The notes under the pieces were generated by a model that was not told the origin of the DNA, did no database searches, and saw only the letters and a program-made list of their open reading frames with translations. Below are positions 1 through 8,575 of a DNA stretch of 64,000 bases, in pieces. Every line of letters starts with the position of its first letter. The stretch's first letter is position 1. A program made the translations under genes and the position numbers. Origin of the DNA: Micrococcales bacterium (GTDB taxonomy: Bacteria > Actinomycetota > Actinomycetes > Actinomycetales > Microbacteriaceae); assembly GCA_024639965.1 (NCBI GenBank), contig JAHEGC010000006.1, positions 6,796 through 70,795 on the forward strand. The letters are read 5' to 3'.

Positions 1-194
1 CCCATGTCGTAGTTTCGACGTTGTTCCGGGTCGCCGAGTACGTCGAACGCGTGCGTGACGGCCTTGAAGCGTTCCGACGCCTCCGGCTCGGCGTTGACGT
101 CGGGGTGCAGTTCGCGGGCGAGCTTACGGTACGCCTTCTTGATGTCGTCTTGGCTGGCGTCGCGTGCAACACCGAGCACTTCGTAGTGGTCCAC
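1..194 (-). CDS. dnaJ: Chaperone DnaJ, N-terminal part (runs off window)
   Basis: Reverse strand reads [34 protein letters not shown]...; J-domain with HPD; adjacent to hrcA. Confidence 0.9.
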   Translation of the reverse strand, partial: MDHYEVLGVARDASQDDIKKAYRKLARELHPDVNAEPEASERFKAVTHAFDVLGDPEQRRNYDM

Positions 195-1214
195 TTAGGC
201 CTCGTCCCCCAGCACCTGCGAGAGGTACCGTGCCACGGCTTCGACCGCGGCCATGTTGAGCGGATAGTTCATGCGCGTGGGTCCCAGAATCGCCACGCGC
301 GCGGAATCTCCCCCCGTTGCCGAATAGGTGCGGGAGACGATCGCAGTGTCGGACAAATCGTCGACCATCTCGCGACCGATTCGAACACCCGAGTCGGCGT
401 CGTCGGCACGCATCTCGGTGAAGAGCCGAAGCAACGTGACCTGTTCCTCAATGGCATCAAGAACGGGGGCGGCAGAGCGAATGTCCGAGTCGGCGCGAAC
501 CAGCGATGGGGTGCCGGCCACGACCAGTCGGTCACGGCGGTGGGCATCGACCTGGAGGGCAAGTGCAACGCGAAGCGATACGACGGGAACACGGATTGCC
601 GTATCGATGGATTCGGCCAGCGCGGCCATACGCGCATCGACCTCGCCGAGTGTGGCGTTCGCAAGATGCGCATTGAGAGTGATCTGGAGATCGGCGACGG
701 TTGTTTCGTCGAGCTCGACTCCCCACTCCACGATTCCTCGGTCGACCGCTCCACCCGTCGTCACGAGTACGACGTAGGCCTTGGTCGGCGAAGCGGGCAC
801 GAGCACGAGCTGCGAAATTCGGTCGACGCCGAGCGTGGGGTACTGCACCAGCGCAACCTGATTGGTGAGATCGGATAACAACTTGACGGTGCGCGCGAAG
901 AAGTCGTCGAGGTCGAGGGATTCGTCGAGGAACCGCTGGATTGCGCTCACCTGTCGGTCAGAGAGCGGCCGAATCGCGCCGAGATTGTCCACGAATCGGC
1001 GGTAACCGAGGTCGGTGGGAACGCGGCCCGCCGACGTGTGCGGCGCATGAATGAGGTTCGCCTCTTCGAGCGCCGCCATGTCGTTTCGAATCGTGGCCGC
1101 TGAGACTCCGAATGCGTGGCGTTCCACGATCGACTTCGACCCGACGGGTTCGCGCGAATCGACGTAGTCCTCCACGATGACGCGAAGAACCTCAAGGGCT
1201 CGACCGGAAATCAC
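195..1214 (-). CDS. hrcA: Heat-inducible transcription repressor HrcA
   Basis: VISGRALEVLRVIVEDYVDSREPVGSKS...; GTG start chosen inside the longer ORF. Confidence 0.93.
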   Translation of the reverse strand: MISGRALEVLRVIVEDYVDSREPVGSKSIVERHAFGVSAATIRNDMAALEEANLIHAPHTSAGRVPTDLGYRRFVDNLGAIRPLSDRQVSAIQRFLDESLDLDDFFARTVKLLSDLTNQVALVQYPTLGVDRISQLVLVPASPTKAYVVLVTTGGAVDRGIVEWGVELDETTVADLQITLNAHLANATLGEVDARMAALAESIDTAIRVPVVSLRVALALQVDAHRRDRLVVAGTPSLVRADSDIRSAAPVLDAIEEQVTLLRLFTEMRADDADSGVRIGREMVDDLSDTAIVSRTYSATGGDSARVAILGPTRMNYPLNMAAVEAVARYLSQVLGDEA

Positions 1215-1227
1215 GGGAACCTCCTCG

Positions 1228-1254
1228 CTAGCACTCTCACCTGTCGATTGCCAA
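1228..1254 (-). promoter_or_regulatory. Degenerate CIRCE-like element upstream of hrcA
   Basis: Plus strand CTAGCACTC-N9-GATTGCCAA; one half matches CIRCE, the other is degenerate; 9-9-9 geometry; 14 nt upstream of the hrcA start. Confidence 0.6.
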
Positions 1255-1275
1255 TTTACCGTATACGAGCGTGCG

Positions 1276-2490
1276 TCAGTCGTCGGTGAGAGTTCGAACG
1301 ACGAGGTCGGCGAGAAGGCGTCCGCGCAGAGTGAGCACGATTCGACCCCGAACCGCTTCGGCTCCGTCGACGAGTCCGTCGGCAATCAACTCCGCAACAC
1401 GGAGTCGCGCGGGAGGAGTGAGCGAATCGACCGCGATACCCTCGCGGATGCGCACCCCGAGCATGACCGCTTCGAGCGCGCGATTTTCGGTGTCGAGCAC
1501 TTCCCGCTCGAGCGCGGGAGAAGTGCCCGTGGTGAGTCGTTCGGCGTAGGCAGCCGGGTGTTTGACGTTCCACCACCGCGTTCCGTTGACGTGACTGTGT
1601 GCGCCGGGACCGAACCCCCACCAATCGCTCCCCCGCCAATAGGCGAGGTTGTGGCGCGAGCGGGAGGATGGGGTTGTCGACCAGTTCGAGACCTCGTACC
1701 ACTCGAAACCAGCTTCGCCGAGAAGACGATCGGCAAGTTCATAGGCGTCAGCGTGCAGGTCGGGGTCGACCTCAGGGAGTTCGCCTCGGCGAATTCGCCG
1801 TTCAAGGGCCGTGCCCTCCTCAACGATGAGCGAATAAGCAGAGAGGTGATCTGTTCCGAGTTCGATGGCGGTGCGCAACGAGATCTCCCAATCGGCGAGA
1901 GTCTCGGTGGGGGTTCCGTAAATGAGGTCGACCGAAACCTGTAACCCGGCCCCGCGGGCGAGCGACACCGCGACCTCGACGTTGTCGGGGTTGTGTGTGC
2001 GGTCGAGAATTCCGAGAACTCGGGGAACCGCCGACTGCATTCCGATCGACAGCCGAGTGACGCCCGCTACCGCGAGTGCGTCGATCGATTCGGCGGTGAC
2101 GGTGTCGGGGTTCGCCTCGACCGTGACCTCGGCGTCGGTGGCGATTCCGAAGCGTTGGCGCAACGCCTCGAGCATTCGAGCGAGATCTCCCGCGGGCAAC
2201 AGCGTTGGCGTTCCGCCGCCGACGAACACGGTGTCGAATTCTCGAGCGGGTGTTCCCGACCTCTCGAGAACGTCACCGGCAAACGCGATTTCGGCGAGCA
2301 GGTCGTCGACAAACGATTGCCGTGTCACTCCACGAAGTTCGCTCGCGGTGTAGGTGTTGAAGTCGCAATAGCCGCAGCGCACCGTGCAGAACGGAACGTG
2401 CAGGTAGGCCGAGAACGGTACGCCACCGACTCCCGGCGCGGGCAGCGCCCCGTCGGCGGGCGCGAGCTCACCGCGCGGAAGTGCCGCCAT
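1276..2490 (-). CDS. hemW: Radical SAM HemW (coproporphyrinogen III oxidase-like)
   Basis: YLHVPFCTVRCGYCDFNTY radical-SAM motif; downstream of hrcA-dnaJ locus. Confidence 0.9.
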   Translation of the reverse strand: MAALPRGELAPADGALPAPGVGGVPFSAYLHVPFCTVRCGYCDFNTYTASELRGVTRQSFVDDLLAEIAFAGDVLERSGTPAREFDTVFVGGGTPTLLPAGDLARMLEALRQRFGIATDAEVTVEANPDTVTAESIDALAVAGVTRLSIGMQSAVPRVLGILDRTHNPDNVEVAVSLARGAGLQVSVDLIYGTPTETLADWEISLRTAIELGTDHLSAYSLIVEEGTALERRIRRGELPEVDPDLHADAYELADRLLGEAGFEWYEVSNWSTTPSSRSRHNLAYWRGSDWWGFGPGAHSHVNGTRWWNVKHPAAYAERLTTGTSPALEREVLDTENRALEAVMLGVRIREGIAVDSLTPPARLRVAELIADGLVDGAEAVRGRIVLTLRGRLLADLVVRTLTDD

Positions 2491-2849
2491 CAGCCGAACC
2501 AGATCGTGTTCATGCGCACGATCATCACGGAAATGGCAAGACCGACAACGCCAAGCGCGACGGTTCCGAATCGAGTCCGGTCGGCGATCGACCAGACGAT
2601 AACGATCGGGGGCATGAGCAGGGCTGTGCCCAGATACATCCAAAATTCGAGCAAATCCCCCGTCGGCGGATTACCGAAGAGTGGCGCGGCGATCGCGACA
2701 CCACCGAGCGCGATGAGGAACAACTCGATGAGCGCGAGCCCGCCCACCGTGATGTCGCTCGGGGTTCGACCGCGGACACCGGCCACGAGAGCGACGACGC
2801 CAGCCAGGAGGGCGACGGCAACGCTCGTCCAGGTCAGTCCGTCAATCAT
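2490..2849 (-). CDS. Small integral membrane protein
   Basis: 119 aa hydrophobic ORF; start overlaps hemW start region, co-directional. Confidence 0.6.
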   Translation of the reverse strand: MIDGLTWTSVAVALLAGVVALVAGVRGRTPSDITVGGLALIELFLIALGGVAIAAPLFGNPPTGDLLEFWMYLGTALLMPPIVIVWSIADRTRFGTVALGVVGLAISVMIVRMNTIWFG

Positions 2850-3726
2850 GGGGAAATCCTGTCACGACCCGGGCGGTTCCCGAGGTGACGGCGACGATGG
2901 CGACGAGTCGATCACCGTGGATCGCCGCGACGAGAGGTGCGTCGGCGGCGTCCGTGGCGACCCGCTTACCATGACCCAGGTCGATCGCTTCGGCGTCAGT
3001 CAATTCCCACGCCGGCATCAGCGCTCGGGCCACATCGGCGGCGGACATCAACCGTTCGCGCGTGATGGATTCTGGGTCACACGAATCGACGACGTCGAAA
3101 CCGCCGACCCGCGTTCGACGCAGAGCGGTGAGGTGGCCGCCCACCCCGAGCGCGTTGCCGAGATCGCGTGCGAGGGCACGGATGTAGGTGCCCGACGAAC
3201 AATCGACGATCACATCGAGGTCGATGACCGCGTTGGTGCGGCGCATCGTCGTCACCGCGAATCGGGAGACCGTGACCTCACGGGCGGCGAGTACGACCTC
3301 CTCACCGGCGCGTACGCGGTCGTAGGCTCGTTCGCCGTCGACCTTGATCGCCGAGACCGCGGAGGGTCGCTGGTTGATGACACCGGTGAGTTTCGCAATT
3401 TCCGCGGCGATTTCGTCGTCCGCGACCTCGGCAATCGCCGACGTCGACGCCGTGGTGAGGGTCTCCCCTTCGGCATCGTCCGTCACGGTTGACGACCCGA
3501 GTCGGATAGTCGCGGTGTACGTTTTGTCGGCACCGACCAGGTACGTCAGCAACCGTGTCGAGGTTCCGACCCCGAGAACGAGCAACCCGGTTGCCATCGG
3601 ATCGAGTGTTCCCGCGTGCCCCACTTTGCGTGTGCCGAGTAGACGCCGGGCGATCGCAACAACCGTGTGGCTCGACGGCCCGTGCGGTTTGTCGACGAGG
3701 AGAACGCCGTGGGGCGAATCGGTCAC
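2842..3726 (-). CDS. truB: tRNA pseudouridine(55) synthase TruB
   Basis: GVLLVDKPHGPSSHTVVAIARRLLGTRKVGHAGTLDPMATGLLVL motif. Confidence 0.93.
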   Translation of the reverse strand: MTDSPHGVLLVDKPHGPSSHTVVAIARRLLGTRKVGHAGTLDPMATGLLVLGVGTSTRLLTYLVGADKTYTATIRLGSSTVTDDAEGETLTTASTSAIAEVADDEIAAEIAKLTGVINQRPSAVSAIKVDGERAYDRVRAGEEVVLAAREVTVSRFAVTTMRRTNAVIDLDVIVDCSSGTYIRALARDLGNALGVGGHLTALRRTRVGGFDVVDSCDPESITRERLMSAADVARALMPAWELTDAEAIDLGHGKRVATDAADAPLVAAIHGDRLVAIVAVTSGTARVVTGFPHD

Positions 3727-4586
3727 GCGAGGGACTTCGTGTGCCACACCGTCTTCGCTTCGACGAATCGTGCGATTCGATCGAAGGATTTTTCGGTGGC
3801 GCCGAACGTGCGAGGGCGAATGACGCGCATGAGGGTCTCGGCGGCCGAGCGTTCCGCCTCGACGGCGACCTCGCCCTCGACACCCGTGAGGTCGAGTGAA
3901 TTGACGTCGGCGTGTGACGCGAGCCACGGCAGAATCTCGGCAACGTTCCCCGTGAGGATGTTCACCACACCCCCGGGTACATCGCTTGTCGCGAGCACCT
4001 CGGCGAAGGACATCGCCACGCACGGTGCCGACTCACTCGCCAGAACCACGACGCTGTTGCCCATCGTGAGGATCGGAGCGATTGATGCGACCAGTCCGAG
4101 CAACGAGGACCCCTCGGCGTTCGGCGCGACGGCGACCGCCACCCCGACCGAATCCGGGACCGTGAGGTTGAAGAACGGACCGGCGACGGGGTTCGCCCCA
4201 CCGAAGACTTGCGCGAATTTGTCGGTCCACCCCGCGTACCACACGAGAGTGTCGATGGCCGCGCGAACTTCGGCCTTCGCCGCCGCGGGTGTTGCGCCGG
4301 TCGAATCGATGATTTCCTGGGCGAACTGAGCGCCGCGCCCCTCGAGCATCTCGGCGACGCGATAGAGAACCTGCCCTCGGTTGTACGCGGTGGCACCGGC
4401 CCAGCTGGACCAAGCGGAACGCGCGGCGACGACCGCATCCCGCGCGTCCTTACGGCTCGCGGTCGCGACGTTGGCGAGGAACCCGCCGTCGGGTCGATTG
4501 ACGGCGTGGGTGCGACCCGATTCCGAGCGGGGGAATTTACCGCCGACGAAGAGCTTGTAGGTCTTGGGGATTGTCATGTCGCTCAT
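3723..4586 (-). CDS. Half-length aldehyde dehydrogenase-like protein lacking the catalytic region (pseudo-ALDH)
   Basis: N-terminal ALDH/Rossmann half (KLFVGGKF...VVNILTGN...LDLTGVEGE) but no ELGGK Glu and no catalytic Cys; 4-bp ATGA overlap with the upstream ALDH. Confidence 0.8.
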   Translation of the reverse strand: MSDMTIPKTYKLFVGGKFPRSESGRTHAVNRPDGGFLANVATASRKDARDAVVAARSAWSSWAGATAYNRGQVLYRVAEMLEGRGAQFAQEIIDSTGATPAAAKAEVRAAIDTLVWYAGWTDKFAQVFGGANPVAGPFFNLTVPDSVGVAVAVAPNAEGSSLLGLVASIAPILTMGNSVVVLASESAPCVAMSFAEVLATSDVPGGVVNILTGNVAEILPWLASHADVNSLDLTGVEGEVAVEAERSAAETLMRVIRPRTFGATEKSFDRIARFVEAKTVWHTKSLA

Positions 4587-6031
4587 CGCGCGCCTCCCGC
4601 CGCGAGATACGCGGTCACTCCGTGTCGGCCGCCCTCGCGACCGAATCCCGATTCCTTGTAGCCGCCGAACGGACTCGTCGGATCGAACTGGTTGAACGTG
4701 TTCGACCAGACGACACCGGCACGAAGTCCGTCCGCCATCGTCAACATGCGACTCGCCGTTTGAGTCCAGACACCCGCGCTGAGACCGTACGGCGAGTTGT
4801 TTGCCTTGTCGAGCGCCTCCTGCGGGGTGCGGAAGGTCAGGACCGAGAGCACCGGCCCGAAAATCTCTTCGCGGGCGATCGTGTTACTCGTCGAGACGCC
4901 CGTGAAAATGGTGGGGCGGAACCAGAAACCCGCCTTCGGGACCGCACACTCGAGAGTCCACCGGCTCGCCCCTTCCGGCTCGCCCGTCGCTGAGATCGCT
5001 TCGATGCGATCGAGCTGTTCGCGCGAATTGATCGCACCCACATCGGTGTTTTTATCGAGCGGATCGCCCACGCGGAGCGTCGAGACGCGCCGCTTCAACT
5101 TCTCGACAAACTCGTCGTGGACGTTCTCTTGCACGAGAAGGCGCGAACCAGCGCAACAGACGTGACCTTGGTTGAAGAAGATGCCGTTGACCGTTCCTTC
5201 GACCGCTTCGTCGATCGCGGCGTCGTCGAAGACGATGTTGGCGCCCTTGCCGCCGAGTTCGAGAGTGAGGGCGACATCCGTGCCAGCGAGTTCCCGCGCG
5301 ATGTGGCGACCAACCGAGGTCGACCCCGTGAAGGCGATCTTGTTGACCCCGGGGTGAGTGACGAGCGCTTGACCGGCGACCTCACCGAGTCCCGGAACGA
5401 TGTTGACGACACCGGCGGGCAAACCCGCCTGTTCGCAGATGTCGACGAACATGAGCGCCGTGAGCGGGGTCGTTTCGGCGGGTTTGAGCACCACGGTGTT
5501 CCCTGCAGCCAGTGCCGGGGCGACCTTCCACGCGAGCATGAGCAACGGAAAGTTCCACGGGATGATCTGGCCAGCGACGCCGAGCGCCCTCGGATTGGTG
5601 CCGAGGCCAGCGAAGTCCAGTTTGTCGGCCCAGCCGGCGTAGTGGAAAAACCACGCGGCCACGAGCGGGATGTCGATATCTCGGGTTTCGCGAATCGGCT
5701 TGCCGTTGTCGACCGTCTCGGCGACGGCGAACTCACGGGCGCGCTCCTGGAGAAGCCGCGCGATACGGAACAGGTACTTGCCGCGCTCACTTCCGCTCAT
5801 GCGCGACCACACCGTGTCGTACGCTTTCCGCGCGGCCTTCACTGCGAGGTCGATGTCGCCCGCGTTGGCGAGACCGATCTCGGCGATGGGCTTTTCGGTT
5901 GCGGGGGAAATCGTCGCCATCGAGCCGCCGTGGGCGTCGACCCATCGACCGTCGATATAAAGGCCGTAGGAATCGCGAAGGTTGAGAATCGCAGTTGATT
6001 CGGGTGCTGGGGCGAGTTCGCGCAAATTCAT
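4583..6031 (-). CDS. Aldehyde dehydrogenase family protein
   Basis: LTLELGGKGANIVFDDA and FFNQGHVCCAGSRLLVQ active-site motifs. Confidence 0.92.
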   Translation of the reverse strand: MNLRELAPAPESTAILNLRDSYGLYIDGRWVDAHGGSMATISPATEKPIAEIGLANAGDIDLAVKAARKAYDTVWSRMSGSERGKYLFRIARLLQERAREFAVAETVDNGKPIRETRDIDIPLVAAWFFHYAGWADKLDFAGLGTNPRALGVAGQIIPWNFPLLMLAWKVAPALAAGNTVVLKPAETTPLTALMFVDICEQAGLPAGVVNIVPGLGEVAGQALVTHPGVNKIAFTGSTSVGRHIARELAGTDVALTLELGGKGANIVFDDAAIDEAVEGTVNGIFFNQGHVCCAGSRLLVQENVHDEFVEKLKRRVSTLRVGDPLDKNTDVGAINSREQLDRIEAISATGEPEGASRWTLECAVPKAGFWFRPTIFTGVSTSNTIAREEIFGPVLSVLTFRTPQEALDKANNSPYGLSAGVWTQTASRMLTMADGLRAGVVWSNTFNQFDPTSPFGGYKESGFGREGGRHGVTAYLAAGGAR

Positions 6032-6041
6032 CGTCGTTCCT

Positions 6042-7229
6042 TTAGTCGATCGTCACGTAGTCGGCGCCGCTGTAATGACCGCTCGTCATGCGCTGGCGTT
6101 GGAGGAGAACGTCGTTGAGCAAGCTCGACGCCCCGAAGCGGAAGAGGTAGGGGTGGAGCCATTCATCGCCCGCGATCTCGGAGACTGCGACGAGGTAGCG
6201 GATGGCGTCTTTGGATTGGCGGATTCCGCCGGCCGGCTTGACCCCGATTCGCTCGCCCGTGAGAGCGAACCAATCGCGCACCACTTCGAGCATGAGCACG
6301 GTCGTGGGGAGCGTCGCCGCGGGTTGTACCTTTCCGGTCGACGTTTTGATGAAGTCGGCACCGGCGAGGATGGCGAGCCACGACGCGCGTTTGATGTTGT
6401 CGTAGGTGCGCAGTTCGCCCGTCTCCAGGATGACCTTGAGGTGGGCGTGTGTTCCGTCGGGGCGTTCACACGCTCGCCGAACGGCGGCAATCTCTCGGAA
6501 CACCAGGTCGAGGTCACCGGCGAGGAACGCTCCGCGATCGATGACCATGTCGATTTCGGTCGCCCCTTTCGACACCGCGTAGCGCGTATCGGCGAGTTTG
6601 ACCTCGAGAATCGACCGGCCACTCGGGAACGCGGTCGCGACGGATGCGACTCCTATACCCGTGAGGCCATCTCCCGCGCGATCCCCGAGGGCCGCGACCG
6701 CGTGTTCCACCATGTCGGGATAGACGCACACCGCAGCGACACGGGGAGCCGTCGGGTCGGCGGGGTCCGGGACGACCGCTTTCTGCACGAGTGACCGCAC
6801 CTTGCCCGGAGTGTCAGCGCCCTCGAGAGTGGTCAGGTCGATGAGCCGAATGATGGTGTCGAGCGCCTCGCGCTTCGATTCGTTCTTGACGGATCGTGTC
6901 GCGATTCGTGCAGCACGCCCCTCCAGTCCGATCGCATCGACGCCCGGAAGGGCAGTCACGAAGGCGCGCAACGAGGCTGAGTCCACGACGCCGTGGGCGC
7001 GCGAACGCGCGGTCGGGATGATTCCCGACGACGGGGCGGCTGCGGGCGAAGCCGCGTCGTTCGCAATGGTGATGGAAACGAGCCCCGACTCGCGCGCGAG
7101 AGCGAGCAGTCGACCCGCCTTCCACCGCGTGATGGAGAGAATCTCCCCGATCTCGTCCTGGGTCTTGCCCTCGTCGTAATACAGACGCGCCGCGCGGAGC
7201 GCGAGAGCGGAATCGCTGTTCTCGGTCAC
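6042..7229 (-). CDS. deoC: SorC/DeoR-type HTH fused to deoxyribose-phosphate aldolase
   Basis: N-term ALRAARLYYDEGKTQDEIGEILSITRWKAGRLLALARESGLVSITI (HTH); C-term IDLTTLEGADTP...AVCVYP...GADFIKTSTGK...GVKPAGGIR (DERA). Confidence 0.88.
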   Translation of the reverse strand: MTENSDSALALRAARLYYDEGKTQDEIGEILSITRWKAGRLLALARESGLVSITIANDAASPAAAPSSGIIPTARSRAHGVVDSASLRAFVTALPGVDAIGLEGRAARIATRSVKNESKREALDTIIRLIDLTTLEGADTPGKVRSLVQKAVVPDPADPTAPRVAAVCVYPDMVEHAVAALGDRAGDGLTGIGVASVATAFPSGRSILEVKLADTRYAVSKGATEIDMVIDRGAFLAGDLDLVFREIAAVRRACERPDGTHAHLKVILETGELRTYDNIKRASWLAILAGADFIKTSTGKVQPAATLPTTVLMLEVVRDWFALTGERIGVKPAGGIRQSKDAIRYLVAVSEIAGDEWLHPYLFRFGASSLLNDVLLQRQRMTSGHYSGADYVTID

Positions 7230-7295
7230 GCGTTCATGTTACGCGCAAATGAGCAGAACGCCAACATCTGCGCAACTGGCGCAACAGCAGTGGCG

Positions 7296-8210
7296 CTACT
7301 CGAGTTCCATGCCGCGAATAACCGCGATGTCCTCATGGATGGCAACGATGAGCTCCTCGACGGAACCGAACGCAACGATGTCGCGAACACGCGCATCGAA
7401 CGCAATCTCCGCGACCTGACCGTACGCATCGAATTCCGCGTCGAGCGCATGGGCTTCGACCTGATCCCGTGTCACATCGGTGAACGTGGGGTTCTTGCCC
7501 ACGGAGATTCCGGCGACGAATTCGTTGCCCACCACCGCCAGGTGCCCCGCATAGACCCCGGCGCGGGGCACGAACCCTTCGCAGTTCTCTTCGAGATTGA
7601 CCGTGGGGTATCCGAGGTTGCGCCCGCGTTGGTGGCCGTGCACAACAAGTCCGCGAACACGGTGCGCCCGGCCCAACAACCGAGCGGCCCGCTCAACGTC
7701 TCCGGCGAGCAACGCGTCACGGATGGCCGAGGAGGAAACTTTCTCTGCACCGTCCAGACACACGTCATCGGCGATCACCACGGTGAACCCGGAGGCCTCC
7801 CCCGCAGCGGTCAAGGTCGACACATCCCCCGCCCCACCGTTTCCGTATCGAAAATCCTTGCCCACCAACACCAGCGAGGTCGTGAGTCCGGCGACGAGGA
7901 CGTCTCGAACGAACTCGTCGGGAGATTGAGCCGCGAACTGCTCGGTGAAGGGCATCACCACGACGAGATCGGCGCCGGCGGCTTCCAGCGCCTCGACCTT
8001 CTGCGCAACCGAAAGAAGGGGCTTCGGCGCACGCTCGGGGTCGAAGAGTTCGAGGGGGTGCCGATCAAACGTCACCGCGACCACTCGGCGCCCCTCTGCT
8101 CGTTCGCGCAACTCGGCGACGACACGATGGTGACCGATGTGTACGCCGTCGAACTTGCCGACGGTGACAACGGAGTCGACTCCGTCGCGCGGGAGTGGCC
8201 AGGTCGTCAT
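7296..8210 (-). CDS. ribF: Bifunctional riboflavin kinase/FAD synthetase
   Basis: VTVGKFDGVHIGHHRVV...; GYPTVNLE motif. Confidence 0.92.
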   Translation of the reverse strand: MTTWPLPRDGVDSVVTVGKFDGVHIGHHRVVAELRERAEGRRVVAVTFDRHPLELFDPERAPKPLLSVAQKVEALEAAGADLVVVMPFTEQFAAQSPDEFVRDVLVAGLTTSLVLVGKDFRYGNGGAGDVSTLTAAGEASGFTVVIADDVCLDGAEKVSSSAIRDALLAGDVERAARLLGRAHRVRGLVVHGHQRGRNLGYPTVNLEENCEGFVPRAGVYAGHLAVVGNEFVAGISVGKNPTFTDVTRDQVEAHALDAEFDAYGQVAEIAFDARVRDIVAFGSVEELIVAIHEDIAVIRGMELE

Positions 8211-8575
8211 CGCGGCTGCCTCGTCCACCAAAGCCCGACCAAAGGAAGAAGGACGGGGATGTAGCCGTACCCTTGCCCGAATCGCGACCACACGGTGTCG
8301 GCGGGGAACATCGACGCGTCAATGAGGGTGAGCATCCCGACGGAAAGCACGCCGATCAATTCGAACACCATCGCGACCGTCGCAACGGTGTGCCAGCGTG
8401 CGGCGAGCGCAATCACGACGAGGAGGTAAACCGCGGCAGCGAGCGCGGAGAGCGAGTACGGAATGGGGGCGGTGTCGAACTTGGTCGCGATTTGATAGAC
8501 ACTGCGTCCGATCGCCGCAAGAGCGAGAACACCGTAGAGAACGATGAGCACTCGGGAGAAACCGCTCGACTTCAC
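8207..8575 (-). CDS. Small integral membrane protein
   Basis: 122 aa hydrophobic ORF overlapping ribF and lepA by 4 bp. Confidence 0.65.
   Translation of the reverse strand: MKSSGFSRVLIVLYGVLALAAIGRSVYQIATKFDTAPIPYSLSALAAAVYLLVVIALAARWHTVATVAMVFELIGVLSVGMLTLIDASMFPADTVWSRFGQGYGYIPVLLPLVGLWWTRQPR

Noticed and set aside
3723-4586. Pseudogene by truncation of an ALDH
   Set aside because: Intact frame, translational coupling with the upstream ALDH, and match to the ALDH16 pseudo-domain idea argue for a functional subunit.
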